The notes under the pieces are model-generated. The model did no database searches. It worked only from the letters and a program-made list of their open reading frames with translations, and was not told the DNA's origin. This document shows, piece by piece, positions 56,294 to 64,000 of a DNA stretch of 64,000 bases (positions within the stretch are counted from its first letter, which is position 1; every line of letters starts with the position of its first letter). The stretch is from assembly GCA_029256105.1 (NCBI GenBank), contig JAQSYO010000004.1:1-64000 (forward strand). The letters are read 5' to 3'. The stretch comes from Herbinix sp. (GTDB lineage Bacteria; Bacillota; Clostridia; Lachnospirales; Lachnospiraceae). The position numbers and the translations under genes are program-made.

Positions 56294-57002
56294 CCCCAGC
56301 CAATACGCCCAGTGCTTCCTGATTAAGAATCAAAATCGATTTGTTATTAACAGAGCGAATGACACCATCACTTTCAAGTTGACCCAGTTTACGGCTTACG
56401 GTTTCTCTGGCAACACCAAGATAATTGGCGATTCCTTCCCGACTAAGCGGTAATTGAATTAGTGTCCCTTCCTGTACTTTACTTCCGTATTTGGCTGCAA
56501 ATTCAAGTAAAATACCACCGACACGGTTATCAACATTCCGAACTCCCATCCCTTGCATTGCATTCTCAAGTCTAGCCATTCGATTACCCAGTTCGGTAAT
56601 AATTTTAATTGCGATATCCGAATGTCCAATAATAAGCTGTTGAAATTGAGTTTTAGATAGCATGCAGGTTTTTAATGGTTGTAATGCCTCCACGGAATAG
56701 GTTGCTGTACGGTCACTCAGAAGGTTCTGTTCCCCAAAGAAATCACCTTCTGCAAATACGTAAAGTATTTGTTCTCTACCATCCGTAGTATATTTGAATG
56801 CTTTCGCACTTCCCTCATGAATAATCACAATAGCTTCCGATTTTTCACCGTCAGTAAGAATTCGTTCCCCTTTCTTATATTCCCTATGACTAATCAAACT
56901 TGCGATTTCTTCAAGTTCCTCCTGATTCAACGAAGAAAAAATCGGAACTTTATGAATACACAAATCGTCCTGACAATGTCCACAATGACATGATGCTATC
57001 AT
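56286..57002 (-). CDS. CRP/FNR-family regulator with FNR-like cysteine set
   Basis: The protein (about 238 residues) has a cyclic-nucleotide-binding-like domain and a C-terminal HTH_Crp. Near the N-terminus lie cysteines CHCGHC-x4-C, and another Cys is in KTCML at about residue 113. This spacing resembles E. coli FNR (C-x2-C-x5-C plus a Cys before the dimer helix), so a [4Fe-4S] cluster sensing O2 or NO is plausible. The recognition helix reads RETVSR, combining CRP (RETVGR) and FNR (ETISR) features and predicting GTGA/TGAT half-sites, which are present upstream of DUF1858 and ric. ATG at 57002 (nine nt from GGAGG) or 57008. Confidence 0.9.
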   Translation of the reverse strand: MIASCHCGHCQDDLCIHKVPIFSSLNQEELEEIASLISHREYKKGERILTDGEKSEAIVIIHEGSAKAFKYTTDGREQILYVFAEGDFFGEQNLLSDRTATYSVEALQPLKTCMLSKTQFQQLIIGHSDIAIKIITELGNRMARLENAMQGMGVRNVDNRVGGILLEFAAKYGSKVQEGTLIQLPLSREGIANYLGVARETVSRKLGQLESDGVIRSVNNKSILILNQEALGVLAGVN

Positions 57003-57339
57003 GGTCATGTACCTCCTTTATAGATAATCCTATTTATAATTAAGTTAAACACTCTTCTTATCATATATTGTCCATCCATTGTAATATGCCACATACCCAA
57101 TGTCAAGTTTCCACTCATTTTACCTTTCTATAATGAATCGTTTCACTAACATATTTTCCATGATATTGAAATCAGAACATTAATCTCAAAAGAAATTGTA
57201 AAGATTGTTAGGCAGAAAATAGAAAATCCCTATGGTTAATATGCAATCTCTTTGATTATTAATAAAAAAGAGATTCTCATCCTTTATTCACCATTTATTC
57301 CATATACATTACTAAGAGTAGATTAGGGTGGAAATCTTT
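57003..57339. other. Divergent promoter region, no gene
   Basis: AT-rich sequence between the crp/fnr-type gene and the hypothetical gene at 57340. No CRP/FNR box or clear repeat was seen, so autoregulation is not supported. Confidence 0.35.
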
Positions 57340-58338
57340 ATGAAGGTAGTAATCATTAAGAAAAAGGCTTTTATCGGTCTTATATTACTTTTTACATTAG
57401 CAACCGTTTTCCTTTTATTTCAAAGAAATTATCATCCCCATACTACAAAAATGGTTATGGGAGGTTTTATTTCAATTCAGAGTTTTGATGATGAGGATGA
57501 GAAACCAATCACAATAAATAAAGATGTTGAGACCTATTTCAGACCATCTGATTTACCGGTCTTAAACAACAGATACGTATATTCTTCCACACGCTTTTTT
57601 AATCAATATTTTCAGAAGAAACCATCTGAAATCGTCCTACCGAAGGAACTATTTGAATCCCCGGAGGAAACTATCATAAATTATTTCAGCGTCCTGCGAG
57701 ATGCTGCAAATTGGGAGCCCGGGAAGAATGCGGGCTGTGGTACTCTCGGTCAGAGTACCACACCTTACCCTGTAGCCTATAATTTCCTAACTACCTCATA
57801 CCAGAAAAAAGTATCCTATGAGCAATACCTTGCTTCCTTTAAAAACATACTGCATACCAGTCTAATTAAATATAGGGAAGTACCGATATATGATAATCCC
57901 TCCGGTATCCTACGTTACTTTGTAGAAATCGAAACAATCGGCGGCTCCGATAAGAACGTTGCTAATTTTACTTACTATTATGGTTTCGTTGATCTAATAA
58001 AAGAAAATAATCAATATAAAATATCTAATCTAGAATTTACCGGAGAAGACTATCTTTGCGCTCCTTATCATGGATGGTCCTATGATGCAGAGGGTTCGGT
58101 AGAGGTTAGATATGGTGGATGGTGCAAGTTAATTAAGGAACAATATCCAACGATACAAAACGGTTATATAAAGCATATCTATTTTGCGGGAACCGATGGC
58201 AATGATTACCTAATCGAATTCTTCCATTTAACCAACGATACTGACATCGAGATAGCACAATACAGAAAAAATAAGGACAATGATTGGAAGCTAATTCAGC
58301 TCGATCCTGAGAAATGTATAAAAGATAATACCAGGTAA
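57340..58338 (+). CDS. Membrane-anchored hypothetical protein
   Basis: This protein (about 332 residues) has an N-terminal membrane helix (about residues 9-25) and a large extracytoplasmic part with no domain I recognise. It contains paired Cys residues (GCGTLG, LCAPYHGW, GGWCKLI) that could form disulfides and many aromatic residues. An NTF2-like or DUF4829-like fold is possible from the FSVLRDAANWEPGKNAGC segment (growth-type beta/alpha pattern), but that is a guess. GGTGG nine nt before the ATG sets the start. The gene stands alone. Confidence 0.7.
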   Translation: MKVVIIKKKAFIGLILLFTLATVFLLFQRNYHPHTTKMVMGGFISIQSFDDEDEKPITINKDVETYFRPSDLPVLNNRYVYSSTRFFNQYFQKKPSEIVLPKELFESPEETIINYFSVLRDAANWEPGKNAGCGTLGQSTTPYPVAYNFLTTSYQKKVSYEQYLASFKNILHTSLIKYREVPIYDNPSGILRYFVEIETIGGSDKNVANFTYYYGFVDLIKENNQYKISNLEFTGEDYLCAPYHGWSYDAEGSVEVRYGGWCKLIKEQYPTIQNGYIKHIYFAGTDGNDYLIEFFHLTNDTDIEIAQYRKNKDNDWKLIQLDPEKCIKDNTR

Positions 58339-58584
58339 ATAAAGAATATTAATTAATTTCTACTATAGATAATTAATATAATCGGACCATGCTAAGCATT
58401 CTGCATCTCACAATCTAAATAAAATACGGTACCGTCGTAACATACAACAAAAAAAAGATTATTATAGTTATTCCTGGTGCAATATATATAATATAAGTAC
58501 TTTTTAAAGCATTAATTATTTGGCGTTATATATATCAGCAACAAGATAGGTACCCACTGGTACCCGATTACACTATTTAAAACC
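58339..58584. other. Intergenic region with partial repeat words
   Basis: AT-rich. Near 58535-58570, CAACAAGATAGGTACCCACTGGTACCC resembles the arm start of the adjacent palindrome (CAACAAGGC ... GGTACC) and may be a decayed copy. No gene. Confidence 0.4.
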
Positions 58585-58761
58585 CAACAACAAGGCAGGG
58601 GTGCATAGGTACCAAAACCTGTTTTTCGTTTGACGAACATCCAAATAAAAGTGTCCGGTTCGGAAAGACACGTTCTTATGTCTTACCGAAACGAACACTT
58701 TTGTTCGGATGTACGGGAACCGAAAAACATTTGGTATCTATGCACCCCTGCCTTGTTGTTG
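58585..58761. repeat. 177-bp nearly complete palindrome, candidate miniature palindromic element
   Basis: Outer 24 bp (CAACAACAAGGCAGGGGTGC onward) recur inverted at the far end without mismatch, and the arms continue to pair at about 80-85 percent with a small 3-nt gap to an AAGACA/TGTCTT stem near 58673. It lies 64 bp after the ntpD stop and 246 bp after the convergent hypothetical gene. Inner words ACATCC, TGTTCG/TGTCCG and AGACA are shared with the element at 24059-24251, which suggests one family. No coding capacity is credible. Confidence 0.85.
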
Positions 58762-58825
58762 AACACTACCTATAATCATCAGGTATTTGTAGGCACTTAT
58801 CAATGTTGCCTCACTATTCTTATTT

Positions 58826-59503
58826 CTACACTTCAAAATGATTCTGATACCGTTCACTATAATGATGCGCTTGCTCCAACATCATATCCTTCACCTTCAT
58901 TAAACGGATCTGGGTACTACGCTCATTCTCATCCAACTTCATTACAATGAACTTAATATTTTCCTTCATCTCCGGAATCATTACATGCTCCAATGCATTT
59001 ACACGGCGTCTGGTCTTCTCAATCTCAGCAGCCATCAGCTGACAGGACTTTTCAATCTCAGCCAAGTGAAGCATCTCCGGTAGAATATCTTGTAGCGATT
59101 TTACTGCATCGTCCAAATCACTGGAAGTAAATGCAAAACCATAAGGATAAATATCATTTGCATCTGCTGTTTTCGTACGATATTCAAATTGGGGAATTTC
59201 AACACTCATAACATTGCGCTTTCCTGCCTCTAGATAAATCTCCTGTCTGGGTGCCATTAATGCGACATTTAATATCTCATCCGGCATTGCAGATCTAGCC
59301 AATACAAAGTTCTTATTGGCAGCCTGAATTCCTTTTTCTACTTTTTCACGAAGGGTCTTATTTTCACGAACCAAATCAAGGAACTGGCGCATCAATTCAT
59401 CCCGTTTATCCTTTAAAAGCTTATGTCCACGGGTAGCTGTTGCTAATTTCTTCTTTAGCTTGGTTAATTCCATTCGCGTCGGATTTACATGTGCCTTAGC
59501 CAA
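58826..59503 (-). CDS. ntpD: V-type ATPase subunit D
   Basis: The 225-residue central-stalk subunit is a long helical hairpin: VNPTRMELTKLKKKLATATRGHKLLKDKRDEL at the N-terminus and RRVNALEHVMIPEMKENIKFI in the second half are hallmark segments of V/A-ATPase subunit D. It couples rotation between the A3B3 head and the membrane ring. It is 14 bp after ntpB and the last gene of the operon. The C-terminal helix is followed within 64 bp by the long palindrome. Confidence 0.95.
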   Translation of the reverse strand: MAKAHVNPTRMELTKLKKKLATATRGHKLLKDKRDELMRQFLDLVRENKTLREKVEKGIQAANKNFVLARSAMPDEILNVALMAPRQEIYLEAGKRNVMSVEIPQFEYRTKTADANDIYPYGFAFTSSDLDDAVKSLQDILPEMLHLAEIEKSCQLMAAEIEKTRRRVNALEHVMIPEMKENIKFIVMKLDENERSTQIRLMKVKDMMLEQAHHYSERYQNHFEV

Positions 59504-59517
59504 AGATAAGCACCCCC

Positions 59518-60891
59518 TTAAATTTTGCCGTAATACTCATCGAGTAATTCGTCCTTAATTCTCTTTAGTTCTGTTCTTGGAAGAATATTTAGCAGCTTCC
59601 ATCCAAGATTTAAGGTTTCCTCAATATCACGGTTGGTATTATAACCTTGGGATACATACTCTTTTTCAAATGCATCCGAGAATTTAGCATACAATTTATC
59701 AATATCTGTTAATGCTGCTTCACCGAGAACTACCATGAGTTCCTTTGCTTCCTTACCTCTTGCGTAAGCTGCAAATATTTGATTCATCGTATTGGCATGA
59801 TCTTTTCTAGTCTTTCCTTCGCCGATACCTTTATCCTTAAGACGAGATAAGGAAGGTAATACATCAATCGGAGGCTGAGCACCTTGACGGTATAGATCAC
59901 GGCTTAAGATAATTTGTCCTTCCGTGATATAACCAGTTAAGTCAGGGATTGGATGGGTCTTATCATCTTCTGGCATAGTTAATATCGGGATCATCGTAAT
60001 ACTACCAGCTTTGCCCTTCTTTCTTCCAGCTCTTTCATAGAGGGAAGCTAAGTCGGTATACATATATCCGGGATAACCACGACGGCCAGGTACTTCTTTA
60101 CGAGCAGCGGAAACTTCACGTAAGGAATCTGCATAATTTGTGATATCCGTTAGGATTACAAGTACATGCATATCCTTTTCAAAAGCTAGGTATTCTGCAG
60201 CGGTAAGTGCCATACGAGGTGTGGAAATACGCTCTACAGCAGGATCATTCGCCAAATTTACAAACATAACCGTACGATCAATAGCACCTGTTTCACGGAA
60301 GCTTTCGGTAAAGAAGTTCGCTTCCTCAAAGGTGATACCCATCGCTGCAAATACAACCGCGAAAGGTTCTGAAGTACCTCTAACCTTTGCTTGTTTTGCA
60401 ATTTGCGCCGCTAATTCTGCATGGGGCAAACCACTTGCAGAAAAGATCGGCAGCTTCTGTCCACGTACCAAAGTATTCAAACCATCAATTGCGGATACAC
60501 CGGTCTGAATAAATTCCTGTGGATAGTTTCTAGCTGCAGGATTCATTGGAAGACCATTGATATCCAAACGTTTTTCCGGAAGTATTTCAGGACCGTTGTC
60601 AATCGGACGACCAAGACCGTCAAATACACGACTTAACATATCTTCGGATACTCCGAGCTCCATGCTTCGACCTAAGAAACGAACCTTACTACTAGCAAGA
60701 TTGATACCTGCAGAGCTTTCAAACAACTGCACTAAAGCGTTACCGCCATCAATTTCTAATACTCTACATCGACGTTTTTCACCACTAGCTAATTCAATTT
60801 CAGCTAATTCGTCAAATGCTACATTTTCTACACCTTGTACTAACATAAGAGGACCTGCTACCTCTTGAATGGTTCTATATTCCTTTGGCAT
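59518..60891 (-). CDS. ntpB: V-type ATPase subunit B
   Basis: This 457-residue non-catalytic head subunit has [25 protein letters not shown] at the start, [16 protein letters not shown] where catalytic subunits have the P-loop (so no Walker A), the [14 protein letters not shown] segment and the [12 protein letters not shown] loop. Together with subunit A it forms the hexameric head. The ATG shares the last base(s) of the ntpA stop (TAATG), which indicates translational coupling. Length is standard. Confidence 0.97.
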   Translation of the reverse strand: MPKEYRTIQEVAGPLMLVQGVENVAFDELAEIELASGEKRRCRVLEIDGGNALVQLFESSAGINLASSKVRFLGRSMELGVSEDMLSRVFDGLGRPIDNGPEILPEKRLDINGLPMNPAARNYPQEFIQTGVSAIDGLNTLVRGQKLPIFSASGLPHAELAAQIAKQAKVRGTSEPFAVVFAAMGITFEEANFFTESFRETGAIDRTVMFVNLANDPAVERISTPRMALTAAEYLAFEKDMHVLVILTDITNYADSLREVSAARKEVPGRRGYPGYMYTDLASLYERAGRKKGKAGSITMIPILTMPEDDKTHPIPDLTGYITEGQIILSRDLYRQGAQPPIDVLPSLSRLKDKGIGEGKTRKDHANTMNQIFAAYARGKEAKELMVVLGEAALTDIDKLYAKFSDAFEKEYVSQGYNTNRDIEETLNLGWKLLNILPRTELKRIKDELLDEYYGKI

Positions 60892-62654
60892 TAGGCTTCC
60901 TCCTTATTCACCAAATTATCAACTTCTACTTGTAGCTTTTGAAGGATATCGTCAAATTCTGCCGCAGTTTTATCCGTGGATACATACTTAAAGCGACCAA
61001 TGTTCTCTCTCACTGCAAGCTTAACTAAGCTATCAATGGATACGCCCTTACTTAAAGCTCCCAAGGATACATCATAATATTGAAGTACTAATTCCATCAT
61101 CATGAATTGTTTATCCAAATCGGTATACGTATCAACTTCATGGAATGCGTCCTGGTGGAGGAAGTCTTCACGGATGGATCTTGCAGCCTCTAATTTAAGA
61201 CGGTCGGGTGCAGATAAAGCATCCATACCAACAAGTTTAACGATTTCATCAAGCTCTGCCTCATCATTTAATAAATGCATGATACGTTGTCGTAATTCCA
61301 TCCATTTATCATTAACATTTGCATTAAACCAATTCCCTAGGTTATAGAGCGAATAACTGGTTAACCAGTTAATTGCCGGGAAATGTCTTCTATATGCAAG
61401 ATTAGCGTCCAAACTCCAGAATACCTTGACAATACGAAGAGTTGCTTGGGATACCGGTTCAGAAATATCACCACCGGGAGGTGATACCGCGCCAATAGCT
61501 GACAATGTACCCTCTCTTCCCTCTTTACCAAGAGAAATAACTCGTCCTGCTCTTTCATAGAACTGAGCGAGACGGCTTCCAAGATAAGCCGGATATCCTT
61601 CTTCACCGGGCATTTCCTCAAGACGTCCTGACATTTCACGAAGTGCCTCTGCCCAACGAGAAGTGGAATCTGCCATAAGTGCTACGGAGTAACCCATATC
61701 ACGAAAATATTCTGCAATCGTAATACCAACATAGATAGAAGCCTCACGAGCTGCAACAGGCATATCGGAGGTATTCGCTATTAATACCGTTCTTTCCATC
61801 AAGGATTTTCCAGTCTTAGGATCTTTTAATTCCGGAAATTCATTTAAAACATCGGTCATTTCATTACCACGCTCGCCACAGCCGATGTAAACAATGATAT
61901 CTGCTTCTGCCCATTTAGCTAACTGATGTTGAACAACCGTTTTTCCACTTCCGAAAGGTCCTGGAACTGCCGCTACACCACCCTTTGCAATTGGGAACAA
62001 AGTATCAACTACACGTTGTCCAGTAACTAACGGTTTATCTGGAGACAACTTTTGCTTATATGGTCTACCAATACGTACCGGCCATTTTTGCATTAAAGTA
62101 ATATTCACTGTCGTGCCATCACCTTTTTCAAGGACAGCAACGGTATCAAGTACAGTGAAATCACCTTCATTGATTGATTTGATTATACCATTTATTTGAT
62201 ATGGAATCATGATTTTCTGTGTAACAATATCAGTTTCCTCAACGGTACCGATAATATCTCCAGCTTCGACTACATCTCCAACTTTTACAGTAGGAATAAA
62301 ATGCCACTTTTTATCTCTCTTTAAAGAGGGTATTTCCACACCTCTCTTTAAGTTGGTACCGGTAGCTTCCATGATATCTACTAAAGGACGTTGGATACCA
62401 TCGAAGATACTTCCAATAAGTCCAGGTCCCAATTCAACGCTTAAGGGTGTTCCGGTTGACTCAACCGGCTCACCAGGTCCTAAGCCGGAGGTTTCCTCAT
62501 ATACCTGAATGGAAGCCTGGTCGCCATGAATTTCAATTATTTCGCCGATCAGTCGTTGATCACTAACACGAACTACGTCAAACATATTCGCATCACGCAT
62601 TCCTTCTGCAACAACCAAGGGACCGGCAACTTTCTTTATAGTGCCTTTGCTCAT
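60891..62654 (-). CDS. ntpA: V-type ATPase catalytic subunit A
   Basis: The 587-residue catalytic subunit has a barrel domain, the non-homologous insert (about residues 110-190), P-loop [13 protein letters not shown] (about residues 231-243), [11 protein letters not shown] and [14 protein letters not shown]. It hydrolyses or makes ATP in the A3B3 head; in fermentative clostridia these enzymes usually pump H+ or Na+. The ion cannot be told without the K subunit, which lies outside the window. GGAGG precedes the ATG. A 155-bp spacer with no clear feature separates it from ntpF. Confidence 0.97.
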   Translation of the reverse strand: MSKGTIKKVAGPLVVAEGMRDANMFDVVRVSDQRLIGEIIEIHGDQASIQVYEETSGLGPGEPVESTGTPLSVELGPGLIGSIFDGIQRPLVDIMEATGTNLKRGVEIPSLKRDKKWHFIPTVKVGDVVEAGDIIGTVEETDIVTQKIMIPYQINGIIKSINEGDFTVLDTVAVLEKGDGTTVNITLMQKWPVRIGRPYKQKLSPDKPLVTGQRVVDTLFPIAKGGVAAVPGPFGSGKTVVQHQLAKWAEADIIVYIGCGERGNEMTDVLNEFPELKDPKTGKSLMERTVLIANTSDMPVAAREASIYVGITIAEYFRDMGYSVALMADSTSRWAEALREMSGRLEEMPGEEGYPAYLGSRLAQFYERAGRVISLGKEGREGTLSAIGAVSPPGGDISEPVSQATLRIVKVFWSLDANLAYRRHFPAINWLTSYSLYNLGNWFNANVNDKWMELRQRIMHLLNDEAELDEIVKLVGMDALSAPDRLKLEAARSIREDFLHQDAFHEVDTYTDLDKQFMMMELVLQYYDVSLGALSKGVSIDSLVKLAVRENIGRFKYVSTDKTAAEFDDILQKLQVEVDNLVNKEEA

Positions 62655-62809
62655 TATTAACCTCCATTTGCAAGATTAAAATCGTTAATATAATAAGGAA
62701 TTTCCTATGCCATTCATTATTACATTATCCAAGAACTCAACTTGTTGAATTCTTTCATCACCTGCTTTTTTTGTTATGATAATTTAAAACTCGCTAAGCT
62801 TGTTGTTAA

Positions 62810-63133
62810 TTACACCTCATTATTAAATATTATATCAGATCCAACCGCACGCTCTACGGATTTTTTTACATTTCTCATACCTTTTCCAGTATTGCCTGAC
62901 ACACCTGGAATCGGTATAATAGCTGGTAAATAATTCGCTACATAACGGTCAATTTCTAATTCAAGCTCTGTCTGCAAGCTTTCCGTAATATATATGACAG
63001 CATATTCGCCTTCTGCTAAGGTTTTTAAAGTTTTCGCTGCTTCTTCGTGCTCTGTCACCGGATATGTCTCCAGTCCCAAAGCTGCAAACCCATAAATACT
63101 GTCACGCTCTCCTATTACAGCTACCTTATACAT
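62810..63133 (-). CDS. ntpF: V-type ATPase subunit F
   Basis: This 107-residue Rossmann-like subunit starts VAVIGERDSIYGFAALG (about residues 4-20) and ends with a PIPGVSGNTGKGMRNVKKSVERAVG helix region, both standard for V/A-ATPase subunit F. It binds subunit D in the central stalk. It overlaps the end of ntpC by 8 bp. Enterococcus calls this gene ntpG; naming differs between species. Confidence 0.93.
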   Translation of the reverse strand: MYKVAVIGERDSIYGFAALGLETYPVTEHEEAAKTLKTLAEGEYAVIYITESLQTELELEIDRYVANYLPAIIPIPGVSGNTGKGMRNVKKSVERAVGSDIIFNNEV

Positions 63134-64000
63134 ACATTTCCCTCAATCTTTCCCGGATAGAGTCATCTGATATATCATTTCTCTTACCCGAAAGCAATAT
63201 CCGTACCGTTTTAATCTCATTCTCTCTAGCTAAAATATACGCTGCCAAAGGCGAGATCGTGAACGGGTTATATTTCTGTGGACGTATATGTTTGATAATC
63301 AGATTGTCACTCCAACGTTCAAAAGCGGACGGTGATTCCTTCAAAGCAGAAACTGCATCCGCATAAACAGTGTTTAACAAATACTGATATATTGCCTCCG
63401 CACCTTGTAAGGCAGCAATTGTCAATGAACTTTTATTTAAGCTTTCACATTCCGCGAGAGCCCGTTCAAGGAACTCTTTACCCTTACCTGTCTTACAGCT
63501 TCTGATAGCGATATTAATATTGGCTACGGCTACCTTAAGTTCTGCGTATTGTGAGAATAATTTGTTATTCGATTCCTTACCCTTTTTCAGCATCGTTTCA
63601 AGTGCGGCTTTGTCAATAATTACATCACACAATTGGCTGTCACCGGTATGCATCTGTACCTGATAAGCCTCTTCGGAACATAAACGCATATGTTCAGGAA
63701 GTGCTGTAAAATTATGTGCCTTGACTGCGTTAACAATAACCTCCGGTGCTACAGTTCCTTGTGATATAAAAATATCATTGAAATTCGAATCTGTATACAC
63801 CTGCTTTATAGCTGCTTTTAGATTGTGAAAGTCATTGCTGTACAGAAAGGTATTAAATACGGATAAATCCTCCACCAGTTCGCTAATAAGCTCCCAGGTT
63901 TTTTCCCGTTCTACATAAAGTAACTGTTCCGCATTTTCTTCACCTGATTTACCCCAACCTTTATCGGTAAGTAAACGCAGGCATTCCTTTTCACTTTTGC
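63126..64000 (-). CDS. ntpC: V-type ATPase subunit C, N-terminus beyond window
   Basis: The frame stays open through base 64000, so the gene begins outside the window; the internal GTG at 63875 is not the start. Residues visible upstream of it include LLTDKGWGKSGEENAEQ and REKTWELISELVEDL, typical of subunit C (about 330-350 residues in full). It joins the central rotor to the membrane ring. The visible C-F-A-B-D order is that of clostridial V-ATPase operons, where I, K and E genes would come before it. Confidence 0.93.
   Translation of the reverse strand, partial: KSEKECLRLLTDKGWGKSGEENAEQLLYVEREKTWELISELVEDLSVFNTFLYSNDFHNLKAAIKQVYTDSNFNDIFISQGTVAPEVIVNAVKAHNFTALPEHMRLCSEEAYQVQMHTGDSQLCDVIIDKAALETMLKKGKESNNKLFSQYAELKVAVANINIAIRSCKTGKGKEFLERALAECESLNKSSLTIAALQGAEAIYQYLLNTVYADAVSALKESPSAFERWSDNLIIKHIRPQKYNPFTISPLAAYILARENEIKTVRILLSGKRNDISDDSIRERLREMYV

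Noticed and set aside
63126-63875. GTG at 63875 as the start of ntpC
   Set aside because: The frame continues upstream to the window end with family-typical sequence, so this is an internal codon.

Overview
The window looks like a chromosomal segment of an anaerobic, endospore-forming, AT-rich Firmicute, most likely a Lachnospiraceae/Clostridium relative (perhaps near Lachnoclostridium phytofermentans; this is inference from gene content only). The evidence is a spore germinant-receptor operon, a DUF3787 spore-surface-type protein, a LysM/GH18 spore-type protein, pyruvate:ferredoxin oxidoreductase, rubrerythrin, several ferredoxins, a V-type ATPase, and strong AGGAGG-type ribosome binding sites throughout.

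Layout. (1) 1-8749, minus strand: an exopolysaccharide operon resembling Bacillus ydaKLMN / Listeria pss. It encodes a BcsB-like protein (cut by the window edge), a BcsA-like GT2 synthase, a DUF2334 protein and a membrane protein with a degenerate GGDEF domain that keeps a c-di-GMP I-site. A GtrB-type glycosyltransferase and a polytopic GT-C-like protein are added to it. A near-perfect sigma-A promoter sits at 8983-9011. (2) 9257-10903: a 1-Cys-type peroxiredoxin and a His-rich two-cluster ferredoxin protein. (3) 11180-17005: a BMP-type nucleoside ABC importer with thymidine kinase as the last gene. (4) 17141-20274: Gx-transporter, NusG-II and ApbE flavinyltransferase, a set that recalls the accessory genes of flavin-based extracellular electron transfer, followed by an Mrp Fe-S carrier. 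(5) 20407-30110: a DUF4474 and metallophosphoesterase pair, flavin reductase, ferredoxin, GNAT, a MacB/FtsX-type ABC pair, DUF421 and an M23 peptidase. (6) 30314-34801: a gerA-type operon in the order A-C-D-B, and a small hypothetical gene. (7) 35129-38907: PFOR preceded by a DUF3787 gene. (8) 39165-44877: cardiolipin synthase, a LysM/GH18 protein without the usual catalytic residues, a DUF438/hemerythrin/PAS protein and an amino-acid permease with a long structured leader. (9) 45805-49382: a cyclase-family hydrolase, zwf and gnd (oxidative pentose phosphate pathway). (10) 49631-57002: DUF1858, a nitronate monooxygenase-like protein, rubrerythrin, the RIC di-iron repair protein, a GH2 hydrolase with an AraC regulator, and an FNR/CRP-type regulator carrying FNR-like cysteines. 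(11) 57340-64000: a hypothetical lipo/membrane protein and the C-F-A-B-D part of a V-type ATPase operon.

Most interesting signals. Two long, nearly full-length palindromes (24059-24251 and 58585-58761) look like a miniature palindromic repeat family placed at gene 3' ends. The EPS operon appears to use a catalytically dead GGDEF protein as a c-di-GMP receptor. An FNR-like regulator with an RETVSR recognition helix lies near two matching GTGA-N6-TCA(C/A) boxes upstream of DUF1858 and ric. A structured leader of about 390 nt precedes the amino-acid permease and matches no riboswitch class I could recognise. No tRNA, rRNA, CRISPR array, intact insertion sequence or prophage was seen.
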